64,000 nt of DNA, from the NCBI RefSeq assembly GCF_014851395.1, contig NW_024044459.1, positions 1,736,001 through 1,800,000 on the forward strand, written 5' to 3'. The translations under genes were made by a program, and so were the position numbers. This document shows positions 1 to 12,305 of the stretch, in pieces (the first letter of the stretch is position 1; every line of letters starts with the position of its first letter). The DNA is from Micropterus salmoides (Eukaryota; Chordata; Actinopteri; Centrarchiformes; Centrarchidae). Under the pieces are notes generated by a model. That model was given only the letters and a program-made list of their open reading frames with translations. It had not been told where the DNA came from and ran no database searches.

Positions 1-3000
1 GAAATAACTTGGATGCATGCACAAATATCAAGGATTGCAGTATTAGCAGCAAAAGGTACTTTATCCATTATATAAAATGTCTTATTACACTAGTGCAGTC
101 ATTTAAACTTTCTCTTCAGGTTTGTCTGTGGTGCTTGGTCATTTGGTGAAGTAGGCCTTTTTAAAGGGCCTTCATCTTTATCTTATTTTGTATTTGCTCT
201 TCATAATTATAAATTAGGACTAAAATGCTCAGCAGCATGATCCTATTTTTTAAGTAATCACTAAAACAGGTTTATCAACTTTTACTAAACCTTTGGTATA
301 ATTCTGTCCCCAAATATTGTGAAATGAAATTGACCAGTTATAGACAAGATTTCTATCAATTTTGCAATGTACTTGTTTCTTCAATCTAAATTTTATAGGA
401 TTGCATTTTATTTATTGACTGCATTACAGAAACGTCCATTGTTGGCTGGCATGTAATGACACGGAGTTCCCTCTTAGTTCCTTCCTAGCTAGCATGGAGT
501 GACACTCCAGCATGGATGAATAAAGAATGGGGTATTTCTATTAAGAGAATATTGTAATCTAAACTAAATATTTAATTTTTAGTTACACTTACAAAATAAG
601 GACAATTCTTATGTAGCAAAAAAAAAAAACTACAAGTGTTAACAGCGTCCAAATAACTCTAAATGTAGTCTTTCAGTAACATATAGACTATGTCCCTCAT
701 TCTAAACTAAAGCCTTACTCATAACTAAGTCACTAGTCATGCTAATAGGCCTCCTCTTTCCCTTTAGTAAAAAAAGCTAGAATTATAAAAAAATATAGTT
801 TACAACTTCATCAACTGGAAACTTCAAGAGCTAAAGTTTGATCCTTCTACTGAGAACCAGCTGCCTTTTGCTAATTAGGGTTTATTAGACTATTACAGAG
901 GTCATGAAATCCAGAACCCTTCCCTTGGGGATGAAGTATTCAAATGCTAGTTAGCTACTTTGTTGACATAACAGGACAGTAGTTTTCTGTTGAAAATAAA
1001 ACAGAAGGTTATAATAAATCTCCTACAGGTAAAAGAATAAAAATCAGCTTCTTTATTTTGGCTCAACCGTGATCTGTGCTAATAACACTTATTGCACGTT
1101 CCAAAGCTCAACAGGAACCAGCAGCTTCAACAACAAAAGTCTGTAACAATATCTATCATATGGCTTTTTATTTTTATGTAATGCCCAGATTTACCACGGG
1201 GTTCTTGACTAGCCAGAACAGGATGTTCAGCAGTCTTACACTGTTTCATTGCAGGTCTTGCATTCAACCATAGTGGCTAGTTTGCCCTTGACAATAAGGT
1301 TTTAGTAAAAAGTCTCATCATTGCTGCGACCTCTTTTTTGAGACCATGCTGTTTATATTTTTTTTCTAGTGTCCCCTTCCATAGCATTTTTCAGAGACAC
1401 TACAAAAGAGGAAAACAGATTGCCATTGATAACCCAAACTCTAGGGTTAACTCGTAATTTTCATTACATTTGTTATGTAGTAAATCTACAACTGCAAAGC
1501 AATTTAGTGATCCCTACCATGTAGTGATCAAATGCCAATGCTCTCTCTCTCTCTTCCCCATATTTAAAATGTGTAAATCTAATACCGCAATACTCATCAG
1601 GATCAATCTTCTATGTGTAAGTTAACATGTTGCAAATTTTACCCTTGCTACTAAGAGTTAGTACAGGACACGCAACAGTAGTCCTCATATTCCGAGCTGC
1701 TTTCTGAGCTGCTTTTGTCAAGCTTTGTGAGACGTGAAAACATTAATTTCACCCCCACAATGTTTCTACATCACTGAAAAGAGCATGTGAAAATCTAGTT
1801 TTGGGGAGAAGTCTGTTTTTGCTTGTGATAAGCTAGCCCAAATCGCACCATCAAAACTTCTAGTTTCACATTTAAAAAATCCTGCCCCCGCTTTCATACT
1901 ATTTACTTGTTTTGTGAAGCACATGCAGGAAGGATTGAATTACAATCAGCAGTGGTTTTACATGTCAACATTAGGTTATTGCAGAACAACAAAGAAGCCC
2001 CCTGCTGTGAAGAAGCATTTTGAGTAACAGAATTACATATCATGACAAATACATTAGTATGTACCACCGGTTGTTGTGGCACTAAAAACTGAGTTGATGG
2101 CTCACTATGACTCTGAACTGATAGTAAAACACATACTTTTGTATTTGTATTGTGTATTTACCATGGGGTTCATGCCCTTCCCTTCTCATGTTCGCCTGTT
2201 TGTCCCTCTTGTCTGTGTTCTTGTTACACGGTGCAAAAGAAAAAATCTTATCCATTCTAACCAAAACAATACATATGTATAAATATTTACAACTTACTAC
2301 AAGTGTTATGTCAGTTACAGGATATTATAAATCTAAAACTTCAAAGCAATGTTAATTACATTTTCATTAGCTTCAGAGTTTTCTACAGCAACTGGCTAGG
2401 AGGTGTATTAAGTCATCTGGAAAGGGACATCATGAAAGTGATGGCAATTTTTAGTGAAGTTATATGTTATGGGCACTTATCTGACCAAATACCAGTCTAA
2501 AGTGAAAAGGGCAAATGCTTGAGTGACAAAAACAATGCAAAGCAGGAGAGCAAGAGTCAGAGAGACCAACTGACATAGGTTTATATGGGGACAAGCAGCT
2601 GTACTGTCCAACAAAATACTAATGAAGACACTAATTTTAAATTTAAAGTTTGGTGATGTTGACACTGACTTGCATTAAAATAGCTTTAAAAGCGGCTTGC
2701 TAGTTAAACATTTCTATTGGGGCATACCTGTAGAGATGTGCCGTTTTAATATATTGGGGTGGAAAATAAAAACATGTATTAAGAATATATTTAACATAAT
2801 AATTTAATAGAAATACGGTAGCTTTGCTTAGCCTAATGCAATGAATCAATCGCCTGACTCTCTCCATCCCTGCAGAATGTACAGGCTAGTATACCACCAT
2901 ATAGTTGATCATGTGTTATACGCTAATTCCAACGTTTCTTTTCTTGATTCCCATGTGGAGAGACAAAACTTTTTAAATGACGTGTACATTTTGACTGGTT

Positions 3001-4325
3001 TTCCACAAATGTAGCAGTAGGTTATTTACTTACTAAAGAGGATGTCTTTAAAGACTGGATGTACTGATCGTCACCAGTTTCAGCACTATCCTTAACAGAC
3101 GTGTCTTCAGTATTTCCATTAAGAGCTTTAGCCCAAACTCCTGATACTTGTACTTGCTTCATTTCCCTAAATGTGTTGTGTTGACTGCAGTCTTAGGGTT
3201 GGACATTTTAATATTAAGTTCTTCTGAGGGTTGCAAATATTTTGAACGTCCTGCTGTGCTTTCCCATGAACTAGTCTGATTGACTGTAAGAATCAGGTAC
3301 ATATTCCTCCTCTGATAAATTCTATTCACTTGGACTTGGTTCTTAAAAAAAGCTTAAAAAGGTCTTAGTGAGTACATAACTTTGAGAATAATTCCGCAAT
3401 GAGCCTACCTAACTATTAACATGTTTAAGCTTAAATACAGATTTTTGCTGTTGAAAGTAAATAACAAAACTCATTGTATCACGCATAATCTATACTGATA
3501 ATCATTTAGATGCTTAATTTGGTTGTTTCTTTTGAAGCGTGCAATTCATCGGTTGGGTTGATTTTTTCACTTCACTTTAATTGAGGTGCAAATTGATGTT
3601 TATGTGTCTCTTTGTTATTTATCAAGAAAATTAGTACTAAAACTTTGCAAAGAGGTACAAACATAAGATTCTAAAATGGGAGACTGTATAGTTTTTACAT
3701 GGAAGCCAATTTGACTTTTTATATGGATGTATGTGTTTAAAGTAATTCAGATTGTTTGTGAAGAAAATGGTTGCTGCAAACTTGTTGGATTGCAACCTGC
3801 AAGACTTAAGATAGTTGAATAGACTGCTGAAAGTGTTAAATATTTGTCCAGATACTGTTTGGTCCACACTGTCTTTGGTGTGCATTTTGGTGCTATCCAT
3901 GTTGAGTTCAATGTTCATGTGCACTAGAGTAGCTCTAAGTTCTTCACCAAATTAGAAGTGTAATTTGCTAATGAAAATGTAATTTCATAATCAATACTGT
4001 TGTCAGCACAACGGTCAACTTGAGGAGGGCTCCTCAGCAGTACCAGCCTTGGAAAATGTGCCAGATGAAGTGAACCCTTTTCCCCTCTTATGTGGCGTGG
4101 TGTGAGATGTAAAGGTGAGTATTTTAATAAATAAATGTTGCATTCATGAATGCTTAACTTTAAACATAATAAGTAATAGCCTTTTCTCTTCTGTTAGAAT
4201 GCTTTTTCAGTGAAGGTGGTAGTTAAGTGTTTTAATTTAACTTTTTTAAATCTTTGGTTCACCAATATACAGTCTATTGGATCTTGATACATGCAAAGCA
4301 GCAAATATTATATTTACAGAGGGTA
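1..4325 (+). repeat. Left arm of giant inverted repeat
   Basis: This stretch is repeated in reverse complement at 4428-8757. Position 1 pairs with 8757 and position 4325 with 4428, so the arm probably continues past the left edge of the window. The arms differ by scattered SNPs (near 1323, 1427 and 1881), by 1-2 nt indels (near 1590, 2185 and 3403), and by a longer insertion in the right arm near 8682. I estimate well under 1 % divergence by eye. The arm is AT-rich, has no ORF over 95 codons and holds no family I recognise. It is either a recent inverted duplication or two haplotypes joined head to head by the assembler. Confidence 0.93.
4007..4114 (+). other. Exon-like segment in palindrome arm (mirror at 4639-4746)
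   Basis: A 108-bp segment is bounded by a good acceptor (ttgtcag) and a strong donor (AAAG|gtgagt). It reads as an open, acidic stretch beginning HNGQLEEGSSAVPALENVP but meets a stop codon near its end in that frame. I do not recognise the protein. It may be an exon with an error, a pseudo-exon or chance. Confidence 0.22.
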
Positions 4326-4427
4326 AAAACTTCCTTGTGGTGTTGATTAATTGTGATTCTTCATATGCATCACTTTACAAATTTCTACAATAATCCTCAA
4401 GGGTGAACCCACCCTTGAGGATTATTG
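4326..4427. repeat. Asymmetric centre of palindrome with hairpin
   Basis: The unpaired centre is 102 bp. Positions 4326-4387 occur only on the left side. Positions 4388-4405 and 4410-4427 form a perfect 18-bp inverted repeat with a 4-nt loop. A small hairpin beside a one-sided spacer is what one expects when a long palindrome forms or is revised by template switching, but a misassembly joint could look the same. Confidence 0.85.
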
Positions 4428-4828
4428 TACCCTCTGTAAATATAATATTTGCTGCTTTGCATGTATCAAGATCCAATAGACTGTATATTGGTGAACCAAA
4501 GATTTAAAAAAGTTAAATTAAAACACTTAACTACCACCTTCACTGAAAAAGCATTCTAACAGAAGAGAAAAGGCTATTACTTATTATGTTTAAAGTTAAG
4601 CATTCATGAATGCAACATTTATTTATTAAAATACTCACCTTTACATCTCACACCACGCCACATAAGAGGGGAAAAGGGTTCACTTCATCTGGCACATTTT
4701 CCAAGGCTGGTACTGCTGAGGAGCCCTCCTCAAGTTGACCGTTGTGCTGACAACAGTATTGATTATGAAATTACATTTTCATTAGCAAATTACACTTCTA
4801 ATTTGGTGAAGAACTTAGAGCTACTCTA

Positions 4829-5116
4829 GTGCACATGAACATTGAACTCAACATGGATAGCACCAAAATGCACACCAAAGACAGTGTGGACCAAACAGTA
4901 TCTGGACAAATATTTAACACTTTCAGCAGTCTATTCAACTATCTTAAGTCTTGCAGGTTGCAATCCAACAAGTTTGCAGCAACCATTTTCTTCACAAACA
5001 ATCTGAATTACTTTAAACACATACATCCATATAAAAAGTCAAATTGGCTTCCATGTAAAAACTATACAGTCTCCCATTTTAGAATCTTATGTTTGTACCT
5101 CTTTGCAAAGTTTTAG
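4829..5116 (+). other. Unrecognised 95-codon ORF in palindrome arm (mirror 3637-3924 minus)
   Basis: This is the longest ORF in the palindrome. The first 45 codons (containing DSTKMHTKDSVDQTVSGQIF) have ordinary protein-like composition; the rest is Asn/Lys/Phe-rich like random AT-rich DNA. A tag acceptor-like site precedes it near 4829, and a cag|gtt donor-like site follows the good part near 4959. No family is recognised. It could be a real exon or chance. Confidence 0.2.
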
Positions 5117-5467
5117 TACTAATTTTCTTGATAAATAACAAAGAGACACATAAACATCAATTTGCACCTCAATTAAAGTGAAGTGAAAAAATCAACCCAA
5201 CCGATGAATTGCACGCTTCAAAAGAAACAACCAAATTAAGCATCTAAATGATTATCAGTATAGATTATGCGTGATACAATGAGTTTTGTTATTTACTTTC
5301 AACAGCAAAAATCTGTATTTAAGCTTAAACATGTTAATAGTTAGGTAGGCATTGCGGAATTATTCTCAAAGTTATGTACTCACTAAGACCTTTTTAAGCT
5401 TTTTTTAAGAACCAAGTCCAAGTGAATAGAATTTATCAGAGGAGGAATATGTACCTGATTCTTACAG

Positions 5468-5717
5468 TCAATCAGACTAGTTCATGGGAAAGCACAGCAG
5501 GACGTTCAAAATATTTGCAACCCTCAGAAGAACTTAATATTAAAATGTCCAACCCTAAGACTGCAGTCAACACAACACATTTAGGGAAATGAAGCAAGTA
5601 CAAGTATCAGGAGTTTGGGCTAAAGCTCTTAATGGAAATACTGAAGACACGTCTGTTAAGGATAGTGCTGAAACTGGTGACGATCAGTACATCCAGTCTT
5701 TAAAGACATCCTCTTTA
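5468..5717 (+). other. Exon-like segment in palindrome arm (mirror about 3037-3287 minus)
   Basis: The segment lies between an acceptor (gattcttacag) and a donor (TTTA|gtaagt). It is open in one frame for about 40 codons (from NQTSSWESTAGRSKY), then a stop intervenes, and a different frame continues open to the donor (MKQVQVSGVWAKALNGN...). A single-base shift would join the two. This suggests a decayed coding exon or a sequencing error present in both arms. No family is recognised. Confidence 0.22.
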
Positions 5718-8700
5718 GTAAGTAAATAACCTACTGCTACATTTGTGGAAAACCAGTCAAAATGTACACGTCATTTAAAAAGTTTTGTCTCTCCACATGG
5801 GAATCAAGAAAAGAAACGTTGGAATTAGCGTATAACACATGATCAACTATATGGTGGTATACTAGCCTGTACATTCTGCAGGGATGGAGAGAGTCAGGCG
5901 ATTGATTCATTGCATTAGGCTAAGCAAAGCTACCGTATTTCTATTAAATTATTATGTTAAATATATTCTTAATACATGTTTTTATTTTCCACCCCAATAT
6001 ATTAAAACGGCACATCTCTACAGGTATGCCCCAATAGAAATGTTTAACTAGCAAGCCGCTTTTAAAGCTATTTTAATGCAAGTCAGTGTCAACATCACCA
6101 AACTTTAAATTTAAAATTAGTGTCTTCATTAGTATTTTGTTGGACAGTACAGCTGCTTGTCCCCATATAAACCTATGTCAGTTGGTCTCTCTGACTCTTG
6201 CTCTCCTGCTTTGCATTGTTTTTGTCACTCAAGCATTTGCCCTTTTCACTTTAGACTGGTATTTGGTCAGATAAGTGCCCATAACATATAACTTCACTAA
6301 AAATTGCCATCACTTTCATGATGTCCCTTTCCAGATGACTTAATACACCTCCTAGCCAGTTGCTGTAGAAAACTCTGAAGCTAATGAAAATGTAATTAAC
6401 ATTGCTTTGAAGTTTTAGATTTATAATATCCTGTAACTGACATAACACTTGTAGTAAGTTGTAAATATTTATACATATGTATTGTTTTGGTTAGAATGGA
6501 TAAGATTTTTTCTTTTGCACCGTGTAACAAGAACACAGACAAGAGGGACAAACAGGCGAACATGAAAGGGAAGGGCATGAACCCCATGGTAAATACACAA
6601 TACAAATACAAAAGTATGTGTTTTACTATCAGTTCAGAGTCATAGTGAGCCATCAACTCAGTTTTTAGTGCCACAACAACCGGTGGTACATACTAATGTA
6701 TTTGTCATGATATGTAATTCTGTTACTCAAAATGCTTCTTCACAGCAGGGGGCTTCTTTGTTGTTCTGCAATAACCTAATGTTGACATGTAAAACCACTG
6801 CTGATTGTAATTCAATCCTTCCTGCATGTGCTTCACAAAACAAGTAAATAGTATGAAGGCGGGGGCAGGATTTTTTAAATGTGAAACTAGAAGTTTTGAT
6901 GGTGCGATTTGGGCTAGCTTATCACAAGCAAAAACAGACTTCTCCCCAAAACTAGATTTTCACATGCTCTTTTCAGTGATGTAGAAACATTGTGGGGGTG
7001 AAATTAATGTTTTCACGTCTCACAAAGCTTGACAAAAGCAGCTCAGAAAGCAGCTCGGAAAATGAGGACTATGTTGCGTGTCCTGTACTAACTCTTAGTA
7101 GCAAGGGTAAAATTTGCAACATGTTAACTTACACATAGAAGATTGATCCTGATGAGTTTGCGGTATTAGATTTACACATTTTAAATATGGGGAAGAGAGA
7201 GAGAGAGCATTGGCATTTGATCACTACATGGTAGGGATCACTAAATTGCTTTGCAGTTGTAGATTTACTACATAACAAATGTAATGAAAATTACGAGTTA
7301 ACCCTAGAGTTTGGGTTATCGATGGCAATCTGTTTTCCTCTTTTGTAGTGTCTCTGAAAAATGCTATGGAAGGGGACACTAGAAAAAAAAATAGAAACAG
7401 CATGGTCTCAAAAAAGAGGTCGCAGCAGTGATGAGACTTTTTACTAAAACCTTATTGTCAAGGGCAAACTAGCCACTATGGTTGAATGCAAGACCTGCAA
7501 TGAAACAGTGTAAGACTGCTGAACATCCTGTTCTGGCTAGTCAAGAACCCCGTGGTAAATCTGGGCATTACATAAAAATAAAAAGCCATATGATAGATAT
7601 TGTTACAGACTTTTGTTGTTGAAGCTGCTGGTTCCTGTTGAGCTTTGGAACGTGCAATAAGTGTTATTAGCACAGATCACGGTTGAGCCAAAATAAAGAA
7701 GCTGATTTTTATTCTTTTACCTGTAGGAGATTTATTATAACCTTCTGTTTTATTTTCAACAGAAAACTACTGTCATGTTATGTCAACAAAGTAGCTAACT
7801 AGCATTTGAATACTTCATCCCCAAGGGAAGGGTTCTGGATTTCATGACCTCTGTAATAGTCTAATAAACCCTAATTAGCAAAAGGCAGCTGGTTCTCAGT
7901 AGAAGGATCAAACTTTAGCTCTTGAAGTTTCCAGTTGATGAAGTTGTAAACTATATTTTTTTATAATTCTAGCTTTTTTTTACTAAAGGGAAAGAGGAGG
8001 CCTATTAGCATGACTAGTGACTTAGTTATGAGTAAGGCTTCAGTTTAGAATGAGGGACATAGTCTATATGTTACTGAAAGACTACATTTAGAGTTATTTG
8101 GACGCTGTTAACACTTGTAGTTTTTTTTTTTTGCTACATAAGAATTGTCCTTATTTTGTAAGTGTAACTAAAAATTAAATATTTAGTTTAGATTACAATA
8201 TTCTCTTAATAGAAATACCCCATTCTTTATTCATCCATGCTGGAGTGTCACTCCATGCTAGCTAGGAAGGAACTAAGAGGGAACTCCGTGTCATTACATG
8301 CCAGCCAACAATGGACGTTTCTGTAATGCAGTCAATAAATAAAATGCAATCCTATAAAATTTAGATTGAAGAAACAAGTACATTGCAAAATTGATAGAAA
8401 TCTTGTCTATAACTGGTCAATTTCATTTCACAATATTTGGGGACAGAATTATACCAAAGGTTTAGTAAAAGTTGATAAACCTGTTTTAGTGATTACTTAA
8501 AAAATAGGATCATGCTGCTGAGCATTTTAGTCCTAATTTATAATTATGAAGAGCAAATACAAAATAAGATAAAGATGAAGGCCCTTTAAAAAGGCCTACT
8601 TCACCAAATGACCAAGCACCACAGACAAACCTGAAGAGAAAGTTTAAATGACTGCACTAGTGTAATAAGACATTTTATATAATTGAACCCTGGATAAAGT

Positions 8701-8757
8701 ACCTTTTGCTGCTAATACTGCAATCCTTGATATTTGTGCATGCATCCAAGTTATTTC

Positions 8758-9547
8758 TGAATAACAGGTAAAACTGTAAATTCTCAATAAAGTGGCCCTG
8801 AATATTTTTGGATCACAGAGAAATGTTTAAATATTACTAACACTGATGTTAAAATTTCCATTTTTGAAAGAAACAAGAAGTCTTTAACAGATACAAACAC
8901 TCATTAGCTGAAAAAAATTAACCGCATGGAGGTCCCCTCTTTGGTAGGTAGATACTGCTCAAGGATCCAAGTGCCCTCTTGGCAATTTCTTGAAGACAAT
9001 GTTCTCTTTTTATTTTCACAGACCCCATCATTGGCCTATGGTAACCCCTCCTAGTCTCTTATCATTGGCTCACGGTAACTCTGCCCACCCTCTTATTTTG
9101 TATGTGACAGCATGTGGGAAATAACTGGTGAGGGGTTGGGGGCCGTTACTTCTGGTACAACCAGATTATTAGATAGTCTGCAGTTCCAAACTCTTGTCTC
9201 CGGCTGATAAAAATAGGTTCCTGTTTCGAAAACGAACTCTGTCTGATAAACCCAGACCGTTTTTAACAACCGGAGTCTGGGGTTATAGATAACTCTATTC
9301 CATAACTGGTCTACAAGATTACCTGAAGATGCTAATGACAGTTAAAACACACAACTTGATGTGGCTCATTGAGAAAACAGAGGGAGGGGAGGGATGGAAG
9401 GAGGTCCGGGGGGTGGAGCACATTCCTCAATTCACCCCACAGCCTATGCTACACCAGAAAGAGAGAGGACAGAGAAGAGGAGACACAGACTCTAGAAGGA
9501 TTAAAGTTTTAAGACTCACAAGTTTAAGACTAGGCTACAGCTTTGGA
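8758..9547. other. No gene seen; anonymous AT-rich sequence
   Basis: The stretch between the palindrome and the tandem repeat has only an 80-codon ORF (9329-9571) of low-complexity Gly/Glu/Arg composition. No exon of whirlin and no transposon family could be recognised here. Confidence 0.5.
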
Positions 9548-10050
9548 GTGATAATGATGGCAAGTTTGTAAGACAAAGCACTAGCAAAGATTTTACAAAG
9601 TTTAATTTTGGAACTCTCTTATATTAACTCTTATTTTGCTGCATGCTGTTGAAGGTAATTTAAAATGCTGTTTAATTTTAACTCACTGTTATACTATTTT
9701 AATGTAATTATTTCATTTTATTCTTTAGTTCTTTAATGATGGTAAGTTTGTCACACAAAGCTTTAGCAAAGATTTTGAAGTTAATTAAAAAATCTGTTTA
9801 ATTTGAACTCACTGTTATACTATTTTACTGTAATTATTTCATTTTATTCTTTAGTTCTTTAATGATGGTAAGTTTGTCACACAAAGCTTTAGCAAAGATT
9901 TTACAAAGTTTAATTTTGGAACTCACTCTTATTTTGCTGCATGCTGTTGAAGGTAATTTATAATGCTGTTTAATTTTTACTCACCGTTATACCATTTTAC
10001 TGCTTTACTGTCATTATTTCAATTTATTCTTCACTTGTTTAATAATAAAG
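9548..10050 (+). repeat. Tandem repeat, three units of about 125-190 bp
   Basis: Units start near 9548, 9736 and 9862, each beginning with a variant of aatgatggtaagtttgtcac. They run through a shared tttagcaaagatttta block and end in a run containing ttattctttagttcttt. The middle unit lacks an internal block of about 60 bp present in the first and third. Composition is AT-rich and non-coding. Confidence 0.8.
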
Positions 10051-10247
10051 ACTGACTTGATTCCAAAGAAACCTCCTACTGATCCTTTGCTGGCCCCGGA
10101 GATTCCTCCTTTACTTATAACTCACTGCTATACTTTTTTAATGATAAATTTATTGTCACAAACACCTCCTAGTTAATTCATTCAAGTTGTATTACTTAAT
10201 AAAGTCTTTAAATCAATGAAAAACACACAATGGAAGGATGTACGCAA

Positions 10248-10409
10248 CCCTCTTATCAGTTACACACAGACATATTTCCGTTTGGGCGGGACAGGATGCA
10301 CCCCCTCTTATCAGTTACATACAGACATATTTCCGGCTGGGGCGGGACCGGATGCACCCCCTCTTATCAGTTACATACAGACATCCGGTGGGGGTGGTGG
10401 GACCGGAAA
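10248..10409 (+). repeat. Minisatellite with 55-56 bp period
   Basis: The motif tcttatcagttacatacaga recurs at 10251, 10306 and 10362. A GC-rich half (ggcgggaccggatgcacccc) alternates with an AT-rich half; the last unit is degenerate. Because the period is not a multiple of three, all plus frames read similar SYQLHTDIF-type peptides, which is a by-product and not coding evidence. Confidence 0.85.
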
Positions 10410-10605
10410 TAGCTGTCAAAAATGAGTTTGATGGAATGTCATGTATACTTTCTCTCTGACTTAAGCTAATAATGGTGACTAGCAAGTTGTAGCAGTTATA
10501 ACCCTGCTCAAGCTGAAATGCACTGGATTTATAACACAAGACAAAACAAGTGTCATTCCAAAATAGCATGCGCACAATAATCATTATAATTTGATTACTT
10601 TGTTT

Positions 10606-10675
10606 TTAAGATTGTTGGAAGCCGAAAATCGAAATTGTGATAAAATTTCCATTAATTGCACAGCCCTAATACAGT
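10606..10675 (-). mobile_element. End of a hAT-like non-autonomous element
   Basis: The segment ends with a minus-strand start of the type agggctgtgcaattaatgg followed by cgaaatttcacaatttcgatt-like sequence. This terminal sequence is common on non-autonomous hAT-type elements in fish. Only one end was found, so it is treated as a fragment. Confidence 0.35.
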
Positions 10676-11596
10676 ATAGTCAGTTTTGTAAAATATAGCT
10701 ACACGCAGAATTAACCCACAATTCTTTTATAAAGTATTGTAAAATATATATATTGCATTTTTTTTTGTTTCACCTCTATTTAATTTTGTAGGGAATAAAT
10801 TGTGACTTACCAGCTAATAGGTTAATATTACTGTGTTAGAGTAGAATTTTAATGATAAAAGTACTGTCACATGAAAGTAAGTGTGTTTGCTGTGAGAAGT
10901 TGGGGAAAAGATAGTTTTATCATTTTTTACCTTGAGCTGGATAGATAGCAAAGCCTGTGTGTATGCAAATATTATTATCAGAACATATTATATTATCTTT
11001 CGGCTTTCAAAAAGGCTCTTCATTTAGGACCACTTTTGATGGTTACTGCCTAAATAACATTCCTATTTGTTCCAAGAAATAAAAATGCAAGATTCTTCAT
11101 CTGCAATACCTTGAAATTTCATACTGACAGTTATAAAATGGGATTTGTCAAGAATATCTATCCTCATTGTAAAACAAACATTCACCAATAAGAGTCTTGT
11201 TTGCGACCAACACATCACTATTATGCAGAATTCATCATGTGAGTCATGTAGTATAGTAAGTAATGTCTCTTGTTTTTTCAGACTGTAGGGGCTTTCATTA
11301 GAGTGCAAAAATATTCTTAATATTTAAGGCTTTGAATATGTGCTTTTATTTGAGAATTTACACACTAGCAGGAGATCAACAACTCAGCTGCCAAATGACA
11401 CTTAGATATGTTGCTTTATACAATCACAAAGGCAATGTTGTTGGGTATTAGAGATTATGCTATAATAAAAATTATAATAATAACATATTGCCTAATAAGT
11501 TTATCTTGTATGACAAGGCATACAAGAGATGTATTTCTGCACAGGTATACAACACACACCCCAAAGCCGCACACAGACACACTCACAGACTTGTAC

Positions 11597-12305
11597 CTCT
11601 TTGCTGTGGTCTGGAGTCTGCAGACAGCCGGTTCATATCTGTTATGATGACTTTCTGTATCAGAGCAGGTGAGCAAGGCCTGTTAGGACTACAGGGTGGA
11701 GCAGCAGGTGTGATGAGAGAGGGGCAGGGCGAGGGACATGGTGAGGGACGGGGTGATGGATGAGGGGATGGCATGGGAGATGCCGCTTTGGAAGAGGGCA
11801 CAGACTTCGACAAGATGGAGGATTTCTCATAGGAGCTGGATCTGGAAGAGAGCTTGTCAGGTGCTTCTGGCTTAGCAAAGCTGGAGGTGTCCCGATGGGC
11901 CAGGAAGCCTGGGCAGGTATGGTGTCCTGAACTGGGCCGACTGTGGTTGGAAGCATGGTGGTGGAAGCAATGAGCTAAGTGGTTGTGGTGTTCAGAGTCA
12001 GAGAGCTGGAGGTAACTCTGGCAGGTGTGATTCAGTGCATTGAGGGAAGTGTGGTGGATGGCACTGGTGCAAGTGTGTTGGGCAGATGGTGAGGGCTGAT
12101 GGGTAGTGGGCAGGGATTTCAGCGACTTGTGGAGGCAGTCCTGGAGCAGCCGAGTGGGGCCAGTGAAGAGCATATTGGAGCCAGCCTGCACCAGCCGGGC
12201 TGAAGGCTTCCGGCTGAGCTCCTTCTCCCTAGATGGTTTGCTCTGAGCCAGCAGAGGAGCAGCCCTGAAGGGTGGAGGAGATTCACCTAAAGCTTGCATT
12301 TCATC
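11597..12305 (-). CDS. Whirlin exon: Ser/Pro/His-rich linker before PDZ3
   Basis: This 709-nt exon lies on the minus strand. It starts after the acceptor cattgacag with GAT GAA ATG (DEMQALGESPPPF) in phase 0 and ends at AAAGAG|gtacaag. The protein is rich in Pro, Ser and His, with a PSPRPSPCPSPCPS-type run, and is probably disordered. In whirlin such a linker joins the second harmonin-homology domain to PDZ3. The call rests on phase continuity with the upstream exons and a similar position and composition, since the linker itself is poorly conserved. No further exon was found to the left, so PDZ3 is missing from the window. Confidence 0.72.

Larger units (their letters stand above)
4428..8757 (-). 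repeat. Right arm of giant inverted repeat
   Basis: This is the reverse complement of 1-4325. The right arm carries an insertion near 8682-8695 relative to the left arm (around positions 70-75), and its A/T homopolymers differ in length. Every short ORF in one arm has a mirror ORF in the other, for example 3637-3924 minus and 4829-5116 plus, so these are one candidate each. Sequence after 8757 cannot be compared because the partner lies outside the window. Confidence 0.93.

Noticed and set aside
9548..10409. CRISPR-like array
   Set aside because: Repeat units are long, adjacent and variable without unique spacers, and the genome is vertebrate.
10215..10584. Overlapping ORFs with repeated SYQLHTDIF-type peptides
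   Set aside because: They result from a 55-56 bp minisatellite that reads similarly in all frames.
11063..11308. Whirlin 3' exon candidate (81-codon minus ORF)
   Set aside because: It shows no PDZ pattern and no suitable acceptor in the needed phase.
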